NCBI GenBank assembly: GCA_934747325.1
Contig: CAKVGW010000073.1
Coordinates: forward strand, 1 to 6,750
DNA from: an uncultured Candidatus Melainabacteria bacterium
GTDB lineage: Bacteria; Cyanobacteriota; Vampirovibrionia; Gastranaerophilales; Gastranaerophilaceae
Direction of reading: 5' to 3'
DNA length: 6,750 bases
Shown: positions 1 through 5,173 of the stretch, piece by piece
Numbering within the stretch: position 1 is the stretch's first letter
Layout: every line of letters begins with the position of its first letter
Translations under genes and position numbers: made by a program
Notes under the pieces: generated by a model
What the model saw: the letters and a program-made list of their open reading frames with translations, nothing else
What the model was told of the DNA's origin: nothing
Database searches by the model: none

Positions 1-179
1 ATTTTTGCTAAATCTCTTTGACACATTTTAGGGCTGTTTGCAAGAACGTCCAAAACTGAATATTCTTCACAACTTATTCCGGTACCATATTTTTCAAACA
101 CCTGTGAACCTAAAAGCTTGCAGTATTTAGCAGTTAATTCTATTTGGTAAAATATTGTATTAGTAAAATGTTCTTGCAT
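1..179 (-). CDS. MarR-family transcriptional regulator, N-terminal part (runs off the left edge)
   Basis: Reading leftward from an ATG whose complement is at 177-179, an open frame of 59 codons runs off the window edge. The peptide begins MQEHFTNTIFYQIELTAKYC and continues through FEKYGTGIS, EEYSVLDVL and KMCQRDLAK. This is the usual MarR pattern: an N-terminal dimerisation helix, then a helix with hydrophobic spacing, then the first helices of the winged helix-turn-helix. MarR proteins are dimeric DNA-binding repressors, often released by small phenolic or toxic ligands, and they commonly control efflux genes and themselves. The start is not firmly fixed: the closest good purine run (AGAGGA, complement of 195-200) lies 15 nt upstream, and a TTG 15 nt upstream is also in frame. 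The dyad at 222-242 sits just upstream, which fits autoregulation. The family call rests on short-range pattern recognition because two thirds of the protein is missing. Confidence 0.7.
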   Translation of the reverse strand, partial: MQEHFTNTIFYQIELTAKYCKLLGSQVFEKYGTGISCEEYSVLDVLANSPKMCQRDLAK

Positions 180-193
180 CTTTATATTAATCA

Positions 194-244
194 ATCCTCT
201 ATTTGAAGTATGTTATTTTTACAACATGTTGCATTTGCAACACA
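194..244. repeat. 51-bp direct repeat, copy 1 (marR upstream region)
   Basis: This 51-bp stretch is identical, base for base, to 540-590, with a fixed offset of 346 bp. Identity stops abruptly on both sides. It begins 15 bp upstream of the marR start codon and contains the operator-like dyad at 222-242. Flanks that differ around an identical core suggest a recent duplication, recombination between the copies, or conservation by selection as a regulatory site. Confidence 0.9.
222..242. promoter_or_regulatory. Operator-like dyad, copy 1 (probable MarR binding site)
   Basis: Two overlapping symmetries are visible. One is a perfect 10-bp palindrome, CAACATGTTG, at 222-231. The other is a perfect 7-bp inverted repeat with a 2-bp spacer, TGTTGCA-TT-TGCAACA, at 227-242. 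A third short pair, ATGTT at 210-214 and AACAT at 223-227, overlaps the left side. MarR-type repressors generally bind 16-20 bp near-palindromes of this size, and this one lies beside a marR gene, so it is the natural candidate operator. Binding is inferred, not shown. Confidence 0.6.
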
Positions 245-263
245 TTAATACTAACACTATTTT
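235..263 (+). promoter_or_regulatory. Possible rightward promoter overlapping operator copy 1
   Basis: A -35-like TTGCAA (235-240), a 17-bp spacer and a -10-like TATTTT (258-263) match the sigma-70 pattern at 4 of 6 positions each. The -35 falls in the right arm of the dyad, so a bound repressor would block it. It would drive the short frame at 291-353. The strength is unknown, and in DNA this AT-rich such matches arise often by chance. Confidence 0.3.
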
Positions 264-539
264 TTTTAAAAATCAAGAGGGGGAATTTTTATGAAAAATG
301 GAATGTTAAAAATGGGAAATTATTTTAGAAATATTTATCTACTGCAAATCTAAATTGATTTACAAATAAATCTTTAAAATAATTTAAACTATTATTTTCA
401 TAAAAAATAATAACTGCTTTTTTATATTCAATTTCGTTAACACTTCTATAAATATAAATTAAAATAGGTTAAGCTTTTAACCCAACAAAAATAGAAAACA
501 ACCTTCACCTATGATAGGGAATGGTCCAGATAAATTTTC
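245..539. other. AT-rich non-coding spacer between the 51-bp repeats, with possible gene debris
   Basis: No gene of normal length lies between the marR start and 650. Apart from the 20-codon ORF, the leftward strand is open from 468 to 325 for 47 codons (peptide fragments YRSVNEIEYKKAVIIFYENN and FVNQFRFAVDKYF, then TAA). It has no start codon and is preceded in frame by a stop, so it could be a decayed gene tail or chance. Small AT-rich dyads occur at 357-372 (GATTTA/TAAATC), 391-411 (ATTATTTT/AAAATAAT) and 467-482 (GGTTAA/TTAACC). None has the GC stem of a clear terminator. I see no transposase or known mobile-element end. Confidence 0.4.
291..353 (+). CDS. 20-codon ORF with strong Shine-Dalgarno: leader peptide or truncated gene start
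   Basis: A strong ribosome-binding sequence (AAGAGGGGG, about 274-282) precedes an ATG at 291 by 8 nt. The frame reads MKNGMLKMGNYFRNIYLLQI and stops at TAA 351-353. The peptide is not recognised. Such a good binding site for so short a frame suggests either a small leader or stress peptide, or the surviving start of a gene whose body was deleted. The operator-like copy just upstream would place the original gene under the same MarR control. Nothing after the stop restores a long frame. Confidence 0.3.
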   Translation: MKNGMLKMGNYFRNIYLLQI

Positions 540-590
540 ATCCTCTATTTGAAGTATGTTATTTTTACAACATGTTGCATTTGCAACACA
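540..590. repeat. 51-bp direct repeat, copy 2 (efflux gene promoter)
   Basis: This is an exact copy of 194-244 and ends 59 bp before the efflux start codon. In copy 1 the left edge faces marR. Here the left edge faces a non-coding stretch whose complement gives only short interrupted frames. Sequence beyond 590 diverges from that beyond 244, so the copies share the regulatory core but not their downstream genes. Confidence 0.9.
568..588. promoter_or_regulatory. Operator-like dyad, copy 2 (probable MarR binding site at the efflux promoter)
   Basis: The same nested symmetries as in copy 1 are present: CAACATGTTG at 568-577 and TGTTGCA-TT-TGCAACA at 573-588. They overlap the putative -35 of the efflux gene (575-580), the classical geometry for steric repression. 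Identity with the site beside marR makes co-regulation the leading hypothesis. Confidence 0.6.
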
Positions 591-603
591 CTTATGCTAT
601 TAT
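575..603 (+). promoter_or_regulatory. Putative sigma-70 promoter of the outer-membrane efflux gene
   Basis: The -35-like TTGCAT (575-580) is a weak match. A 17-bp spacer follows, then the -10 TATTAT (598-603, 5 of 6 matches to TATAAT). Transcription would start near 610, leaving a leader of about 40 nt. The -35 lies entirely within the operator-like dyad. Confidence 0.5.
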
Positions 604-649
604 TTCATGTAATAAATCAAAATCTTTAATTTTAGAAAGAGAATAAGAT

Positions 650-2050
650 ATGAAAAAGTTATTATCACTAGCTATATTAATGTCATTAACGGTAGGAAAT
701 GCAGTGCCTGTTTTAGCAGCGCAAAAAACCGTTTTAAAAGCCGGAGCAGAACAATCTGTCGATAAGAACAAAAAGAAAAAAGTTGACAAAGTTAAACCGA
801 CAAAAAATAAATATGAATACGTTAATCTTGACTGGTGGGCGCAGTTTAATGACGAATATCTAAACGATTATATCATTAAAGCCGTTGAAAACAACAAAGA
901 TTTAAAAATGGCAACATTGACAATTGATGAATATTATCAAAATATTGCAATGCAAAGAGCGAGTGAACTTCCATCTATTCAAGCAGGATTTTTCCCGGGA
1001 TATGGCAAGTTCATAGGCCCATCTTCAGGCGGATTTGCATTACCTCTTGTTGCTAATTATGAACTCGATTTGTTCGGTAAAAATCATAACAAAACAACCG
1101 CTGTAAGAAAGCTTTATGAAGCGTCTATTTTGGACGAACAATCTGCTTACATTTCAATTGTATCAGCAGTCGGCAGTGTTTATGTAAACATAGTTAAAAT
1201 GGACGCTATGATTGACTTGCAAGAAGACATCGTAAAACTTAGAAAAGAAATTTTTGAAATAATGTCTGTAAGTAACGCAGAAGGTATAATTTCAACTTCT
1301 GACCTTGTAAAAGCAAACAAAGCGTACATTTCAGGTGTTGCTGATTTAACTGATTTGAAAAAAGAAAGAACAAAACTTCTTCATCAATTAGCAGTTTTGA
1401 TTGGTGACAGTCCTAATAATATTGAAGAATACAAACGAACTGATTATAGAAAATTAGCATTTTCAGGCTCAATTCCGGAATATGTAAGCTCTGATGTTAT
1501 TATGCAAAGACCTGATTATAGAAAAGCAGAAAAAATGCTTGAAAAAGCAGGAATTGATGTTAAAGTTGCAAGAAAAGAAATGCTTCCGACTTTGAGTCTT
1601 GGCGGTGGTGTTTTATTCAATGCAAAACACTTTGAAAGCTTGTTTACAACTTCTCAAATGATTTGGGGCTTGGGCGGTTCAATTATGCAACCTTTGTTTG
1701 CCGGCGGAAAAATCAAAGCAAATTTGAAAGCCAAGAAGATTGCTTATGAAAGAAGTTTGAAAAATTATGAAAAAATTAATTTGACTTCTATGCAAGAAGT
1801 TAACGACTCTTTGGTTTCAGTTAATATGGATAAAGAAAAACTTGCTAAACAAAAGAAAATCCAAGAACTTGAACAAAAAGACTTCAAACTTTCTCAAAAC
1901 AAATTTGAACAAGGCGTGATTGCAAAATTGGATTTAAACCAAATGGAAGAAAATTTACTAACTGTAAACAAGTTAGTTTATTCAACTGAATTCGATTGCA
2001 TGGTTGATTATATCAGTTTTTACAAGGCAATTGCTGCTCAAAAAATTTAA
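650..2050 (+). CDS. NodT/TolC-family outer-membrane efflux protein (no lipobox)
   Basis: This 466-residue protein is the outer-membrane channel of a tripartite efflux or type I export system. Residues 1-24 form a signal peptide (MKKLLSLAILMSL core, cleavage likely near VLAA). A Lys-rich linker (about 36-54) follows, then the NodT-type entry WWAQFNDEYLNDYI (62-75). The first OEP repeat contains YELDLFGK (137-144). The second contains SDVIMQRPDYRKAE (281-294), LPTLSLGGG and QPLFAGGKIKANLK (347-360). The C-terminus, DYISFYKAIAA, is also family-typical. Length is normal for the family. Unlike many NodT/CusC proteins there is no lipobox cysteine, so it is probably not a lipoprotein. The start is supported by AAAGAGAA 6 nt upstream. 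No membrane-fusion or inner-membrane pump gene is in the window, so it is either an orphan or its partners lie elsewhere. It is probably controlled by the MarR-type site at 568-588. The substrate cannot be told. Confidence 0.93.
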   Translation: MKKLLSLAILMSLTVGNAVPVLAAQKTVLKAGAEQSVDKNKKKKVDKVKPTKNKYEYVNLDWWAQFNDEYLNDYIIKAVENNKDLKMATLTIDEYYQNIAMQRASELPSIQAGFFPGYGKFIGPSSGGFALPLVANYELDLFGKNHNKTTAVRKLYEASILDEQSAYISIVSAVGSVYVNIVKMDAMIDLQEDIVKLRKEIFEIMSVSNAEGIISTSDLVKANKAYISGVADLTDLKKERTKLLHQLAVLIGDSPNNIEEYKRTDYRKLAFSGSIPEYVSSDVIMQRPDYRKAEKMLEKAGIDVKVARKEMLPTLSLGGGVLFNAKHFESLFTTSQMIWGLGGSIMQPLFAGGKIKANLKAKKIAYERSLKNYEKINLTSMQEVNDSLVSVNMDKEKLAKQKKIQELEQKDFKLSQNKFEQGVIAKLDLNQMEENLLTVNKLVYSTEFDCMVDYISFYKAIAAQKI

Positions 2051-2065
2051 TTTTGAAGATAAATA

Positions 2066-2097
2066 AAATAGTCATACCTTTTGTGGTATGACTATTT
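2066..2097. terminator. Bidirectional intrinsic-type terminator between convergent genes
   Basis: A perfect 13-bp stem pairs 2066-2078 (ends GTCATACC) with 2085-2097 (starts GGTATGAC) around a 6-nt loop, TTTTGT. On the plus strand the stem ends in TTT followed by GTTTAT. On the minus strand it is followed by a T-rich run (complement of 2051-2068). It lies 15 bp after the efflux stop and 23 bp after the stop of the converging TPR-glycosyltransferase gene, so it can serve both. Confidence 0.85.
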
Positions 2098-2120
2098 GTT
2101 TATAGAAAAATATTATTAAA

Positions 2121-3827
2121 CTAAATTTTACCTTTGATTTTTTCTGCAATTTTCTTGCAACGCATTTTATCAATTTCTTCCAAAATATTCTTAACAGGAG
2201 TTTCCCATTCGCCGCTTGTCGGACATTGGAAAGGTTTAATACTCTTATACCAAGCAATATCATTGCCTTCAGTCTTAAACCAACGCCATTCAACAATTCT
2301 GTTAAAGATACCGAATGTCTTAACACCAAGCGCACCTGCAAGGTTCATAACACCGTTATCTGTTGTAACCATCAAATCCATGCAATTCATCGCGCAAGCC
2401 GTATCTTCCCAATTTTTGAATGTTTTACCAAGTCTTATCAATTGTGCATCTTGTGGAACCATATCCATTTGGCGCGTCAAATCATCAACTTGGAAACTGT
2501 AAACTTCAACATCAGGAAGCTTCATCAACGGATACAAATAGCTTAGAGGAATATCTCTATCAGTTTCCTTAGAAGCAAGTGTACCCTCGTAAGCGATACC
2601 GATTTTTATTTTATCGTTATCATTAATATGTTCTTTTCTGTAAGCGTTAATTTTTGATTTTGGAACTCTCAAATAACCGCCCGCTTTTGGAATAGAATCA
2701 GGCTGTGTTTCACAAACAATCGGCAAATCCATCATTGGAATCCAATAATCGTAGTTAATTGTCGGAATTTGGTCTTCTGAATAAATATTTACGCCCAATT
2801 TAGAATCATTAAACAAATTAATCAGAGAGTTTTGAACAACAAGCGAAACTTCTTTGCACTGTTTTTTCAATTCATCTAAAAATCTTACAAACATGATTGA
2901 GTCACCAAAACCTTGTTCAAAATGTACCAAAACATGTTTGTCTTTGATATTAACCTTCATATTCCATTTTTTCTTCTTAGTAGTAAGAAGTTGTGGAAAT
3001 GCAACATTGTTTAAATCTTCTTTTTGGAATCTATGTTGCAAGAATTTGAAACCTTCTGAGAAACGTTTATGACGTACTAAATATGCGCCATAAGCATGCA
3101 AATCCGAATGTGTAGGATTTAGATACATAAGTTTTTGGTAAAACTCATCTGCTTTTTGAACCTCATCAAATTTACCGTAAACATAAGCAAGGTTTTTAAC
3201 AACAATTCTGTTGTTAGGTGCAAGCTCGTAAGCTTTTCTAAGATATTCAATTTGCTTGTCTTTGAATTTGTCCTGATAACAAGTTGAATACAAGTGACCA
3301 AGCATATTGTAAAGAGAGAAGTTGTTTTTGTTTCTTTCCAAAGCTTTTTCGTAGTATTCAATCGCCTTTTTGTTGTCTTTAATATCCGTATAAGTTAAAT
3401 CTGCAAGATATACGTAAACATCTTCTTTATCTGGAGAAATTTCTTCAAATCGTTTAAGAAATTTAATCGCCAAATCTGCGTTACCGATTGATTTCATACA
3501 AAGCCCGATGTTCTTGTATACATTAATCGGAAAGCCAGAAAACTTCATAATCTCACGGTATTGCTCAATTGCTTCTATATATTTTTTATCAGAAGACATT
3601 TTTTGTGCATATTTTAAAGCTTGATTCATGTAGTTATTGATAACATTGTTTCGTTCAACTTCATCATAAATAGTTGGAATAACTTCTCTAAAGATTTCCA
3701 ATCCACGCTCAAAGTTATTGTTCTTGCAATAGTATTCAGCCATTGCGACATCCATGGATGTAATCAAATCCTTTGAATTATCCATAGGAATTTCTTTTCT
3801 TACTACCAGACGCTTTGAAACTTGCAT
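2121..3827 (-). CDS. TPR-repeat protein with C-terminal GT9-like glycosyltransferase domain
   Basis: The start is placed at MQVSKRLVV because GGAGAG (complement of 3833-3838) sits 5 nt upstream. An in-frame ATG 7 codons earlier lacks such a site. The protein is 568 residues and soluble, with no signal peptide or membrane helix visible. Residues about 27-265 are TPR-like helical repeats, for example the DNKKAIEYYEKALERNKNN unit. Residues about 298-553 resemble the GT9/heptosyltransferase fold found fused to TPRs: HVLVHFEQGFGDSIMF (298-313, nucleotide-sugar loop-like), DLMVTTDNGVMNLAGALG (484-501) and WRWF plus the SGEWE tail. The family's DTxxxH-LAGA motif here reads DNGVMN-LAGA (490-495), so the usual His is Asn. 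A role in glycosylating a surface polymer or protein is inferred from domain type only; acceptor and donor are unknown. It converges on the efflux gene and diverges from the hypothetical gene at 3989. Confidence 0.85.
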   Translation of the reverse strand: MQVSKRLVVRKEIPMDNSKDLITSMDVAMAEYYCKNNNFERGLEIFREVIPTIYDEVERNNVINNYMNQALKYAQKMSSDKKYIEAIEQYREIMKFSGFPINVYKNIGLCMKSIGNADLAIKFLKRFEEISPDKEDVYVYLADLTYTDIKDNKKAIEYYEKALERNKNNFSLYNMLGHLYSTCYQDKFKDKQIEYLRKAYELAPNNRIVVKNLAYVYGKFDEVQKADEFYQKLMYLNPTHSDLHAYGAYLVRHKRFSEGFKFLQHRFQKEDLNNVAFPQLLTTKKKKWNMKVNIKDKHVLVHFEQGFGDSIMFVRFLDELKKQCKEVSLVVQNSLINLFNDSKLGVNIYSEDQIPTINYDYWIPMMDLPIVCETQPDSIPKAGGYLRVPKSKINAYRKEHINDNDKIKIGIAYEGTLASKETDRDIPLSYLYPLMKLPDVEVYSFQVDDLTRQMDMVPQDAQLIRLGKTFKNWEDTACAMNCMDLMVTTDNGVMNLAGALGVKTFGIFNRIVEWRWFKTEGNDIAWYKSIKPFQCPTSGEWETPVKNILEEIDKMRCKKIAEKIKGKI

Positions 3828-3857
3828 ACTATCTCTCCAATCTATCAATTTAACAAA

Positions 3858-3886
3858 ATAATATCATATTTTTAAGTGTTTTTAAA
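3858..3886 (-). promoter_or_regulatory. Possible promoter of the TPR-glycosyltransferase gene
   Basis: On the minus strand, TTTAAA (complement of 3881-3886), a 17-bp spacer and TATTAT (complement of 3858-3863) give a plausible sigma-70 layout about 30 bp upstream of the start codon. The -10 matches 5 of 6 positions, while the -35 is weak in very AT-rich DNA. Confidence 0.35.
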
Positions 3887-3926
3887 TGAAACTTAAGAAA
3901 AATAGACTGTTTAGAGTAATTTCCTT

Positions 3927-3955
3927 TTGAGTAAATTTTTGGCAAAAAATATTTT
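3927..3955 (+). promoter_or_regulatory. Possible promoter of the 230-residue hypothetical gene
   Basis: TTGAGT (3927-3932), a 17-bp spacer and TATTTT (3950-3955) match the sigma-70 pattern at 4 of 6 positions each, with a predicted start near 3962 and a short leader ending in AGGAG. Its -35 is 40 bp from that of the divergent promoter at 3858-3886, so the two promoters could share regulation. Confidence 0.35.
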
Positions 3956-3988
3956 TAGAAGTTTTTACTTAAAAAAAAAGGAGTAATT

Positions 3989-4681
3989 ATGCAAATTTTA
4001 AATAATACATCTAATACAAATTTTTCAGGCGCATTCAGAATTAAACGCCATTATGCTAAAGCCAAAGCAGAAATTCCGGCTATGTTTACACAAGGTTGTC
4101 AAATTTTCCGAGATATAAAACAAAAAGGAGATATGGTTGTTGTTTTAAGAGATAATTATGATAAAAGAGTCGGTCAATATATACAAGAAAATTATCCGAT
4201 AGAAATTGAATATTATCCTGAAATCAATACAAAATCCGGTTTAGATGATGAAAAACCGGAAGAATTAAAAAAATTAATAAAAGATAAATCTACAATTGTT
4301 AAAAGAGGATTAAAAAATATTTTAGCTGCAATTTCGGAACAAAAAGTAATCAAAAAACCTAAAAAATATAGAGCTACAAAAGAAGTTGAAAAAATTGCCA
4401 ACGCTTTAAGATTAAATATCGAAAATCCTCAAATTTATTCAGATAAAAGCCTGACTCGTATAAGAGATGAACAGAAAAAACGCACAATTGAAGTTATTGC
4501 AACAAATCCTGCAACAAGTTATGTGTATGTAAAACCTGATTCGTTGGACTCTGATTCAATCAAATGCATTATCAATGGAAAGGGACAAATTGTTAAAACT
4601 TTTGAAACTCCAAATGATATTTGTAAATTCAATAAAATATTCAAAAAATTAAAAGAAAATAACGTTAATATTCTTTTATAG
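3989..4681 (+). CDS. Hypothetical protein with N-terminal NT-NFSGAF tag
   Basis: I do not recognise a functional family for this 230-residue protein. AGGAG at 3979-3983, 5 nt before the ATG, fixes the start. The N-terminus MQILNNTSNTNFSGAFRIKR has a short polar stretch followed by NFSGAF. I associate this tag with many otherwise unrelated hypothetical proteins of Gastranaerophilales; that is recollection, not a search. The rest is strongly basic and polar: a possible alpha/beta start (GDMVVVLRDNYDKRVGQYI, 47-65), a Lys/Glu-rich helical middle (about 88-165), and a strand-rich end with YVYVKPDSLDSDSIKCIINGK (178-198). No signal peptide, membrane segment or catalytic signature is visible. It is likely cytosolic. 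The next gene starts 60 bp downstream with its own promoter, and no terminator is apparent between them. Confidence 0.8.
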   Translation: MQILNNTSNTNFSGAFRIKRHYAKAKAEIPAMFTQGCQIFRDIKQKGDMVVVLRDNYDKRVGQYIQENYPIEIEYYPEINTKSGLDDEKPEELKKLIKDKSTIVKRGLKNILAAISEQKVIKKPKKYRATKEVEKIANALRLNIENPQIYSDKSLTRIRDEQKKRTIEVIATNPATSYVYVKPDSLDSDSIKCIINGKGQIVKTFETPNDICKFNKIFKKLKENNVNILL

Positions 4682-4692
4682 ACAAAGCTAAA

Positions 4693-4721
4693 TTTACAAA
4701 ACCATTAATCTTCGTTATAAT
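4693..4721 (+). promoter_or_regulatory. Near-consensus sigma-70 promoter of the ACT-domain gene
   Basis: TTTACA (4693-4698, 5 of 6 matches), a 17-bp spacer and a perfect TATAAT (4716-4721) form the best promoter in the window. The predicted start near 4728 leaves a leader of only about 14 nt, just enough for AGGAG at 4731-4735. It begins 12 bp after the upstream stop codon, so the ACT gene can be expressed independently and strongly. Confidence 0.75.
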
Positions 4722-4741
4722 GAAACCAAAAGGAGAGTTTC

Positions 4742-5020
4742 ATGGACGATTTTAAAATTATTATCACTGTATCAGGTTCTGATAAAGTTGGTATTGTTTC
4801 CGGCATTTCTACTGTTTTATCTAAATATAAAGTTAATATTGAAGATATTAAACAAACTTTAATGCAAGGTCATTTTGTGATGTTTATGTTATGCGATTTA
4901 AAACAGTCAACTTTGAATTTCAAAGAATTAAAGAATGTTCTTATTGAAGAAGGAAACAAACTTGAAGTAGAAATTTGGGTTCAGAAAAAGGGCATTTTTG
5001 AGAAAATGCATACAGTTTAA
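4742..5020 (+). CDS. Stand-alone ACT-domain protein (UPF0237-like)
   Basis: This 92-residue protein is essentially one ACT domain. It shows IIITVSGSDKVGIVSGIS (5-22), the strand-turn-helix that normally forms the ligand site. NIEDIKQTLMQGHFVMFMLCDL (32-53) follows, with the family's QTLMQG-F motif. The ending, IFEKMHTV, matches the UPF0237 pattern of IF-x-x-MH. Length equals the family norm of about 90. ACT domains bind amino acids or similar small ligands and usually act as dimers. Stand-alone members of this type are presumed regulators, related to the GcvR-like ACT group, but the ligand and target are not known. Start choice is secure: AAAAGGAGAG ends a few bases before the ATG and the promoter at 4693-4721 fits. 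It is probably monocistronic, as a repeat with hairpin potential follows directly. Confidence 0.92.
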   Translation: MDDFKIIITVSGSDKVGIVSGISTVLSKYKVNIEDIKQTLMQGHFVMFMLCDLKQSTLNFKELKNVLIEEGNKLEVEIWVQKKGIFEKMHTV

Positions 5021-5026
5021 GATAGA

Positions 5027-5156
5027 CACCTCACTCGAATTTCTAAGTTTCGAGTTTGAAAGTAGTCAACTCTCAACTTGAAATTCTACCCTTTCCCAAA
5101 AAGAGGGGGCTAAAGTCACTCACTTAAAATCCAAAACATGACTAGGGTGAAGTGAA
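5027..5156. repeat. MITE-like inverted-repeat element, copy A (internally deleted, with extra hairpin)
   Basis: The left end CACCTCACTC (5027-5036) is an imperfect inverse of the right end, which closes with CTAGGGTGAAGTGAA. The last 31 bp (5126-5156) match 6605-6635 at 26 of 31 positions. CCCTTTCC...GAGGG...CTAAAGTC (5089-5117) aligns with 6455-6489. Copy A lacks most of the interior of copy B. Instead its left end is split by a hairpin-forming segment at about 5035-5086, where GAATTTC (5037-5043) pairs with GAAATTC (5080-5086), AAGTT with AACTT, and GAGTT with AACTC. It fills the space between the ACT gene and the small TPR gene and may act as a transcript-ending or transcript-stabilising structure. 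No coding capacity is visible. Confidence 0.65.
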
Positions 5157-5173
5157 CACAGAAAAGGTATCAC

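Noticed and set aside
391..423. AT-only hairpin (ATTATTTT/AAAATAAT) followed by a T-run as a terminator
   Set aside because: The stem has no G-C pairs and the T-run starts 6 nt after it; such structures arise by chance in DNA this AT-rich.
194..590. Two-unit CRISPR-like or attachment-site interpretation of the 51-bp repeats
   Set aside because: There are only two copies, a spacer of 295 bp, and no cas or integrase gene. The repeats are better explained as duplicated operator/promoter regions.
592..789. 65-codon leftward frame overlapping the efflux gene start
   Set aside because: It is antisense to the signal peptide and Lys-rich linker of a clearly recognised protein, lacks a ribosome-binding site and has no family resemblance.
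2072..2341. 89-codon leftward frame at the end of the glycosyltransferase gene
   Set aside because: It is an out-of-frame shadow of the real gene and would read through the terminator stem.
2134..2546. Two rightward frames of 122 and 106 codons antisense to the TPR-glycosyltransferase gene
   Set aside because: The opposite strand encodes conserved GT9-like motifs. These frames have no Shine-Dalgarno and read as low-complexity antisense translations.
4213..4401. 62-codon leftward frame inside the hypothetical gene
   Set aside because: It is antisense to a Lys/Glu-rich coding stretch, which produces open Phe/Leu/Ser frames on the complement, and has no start signals.
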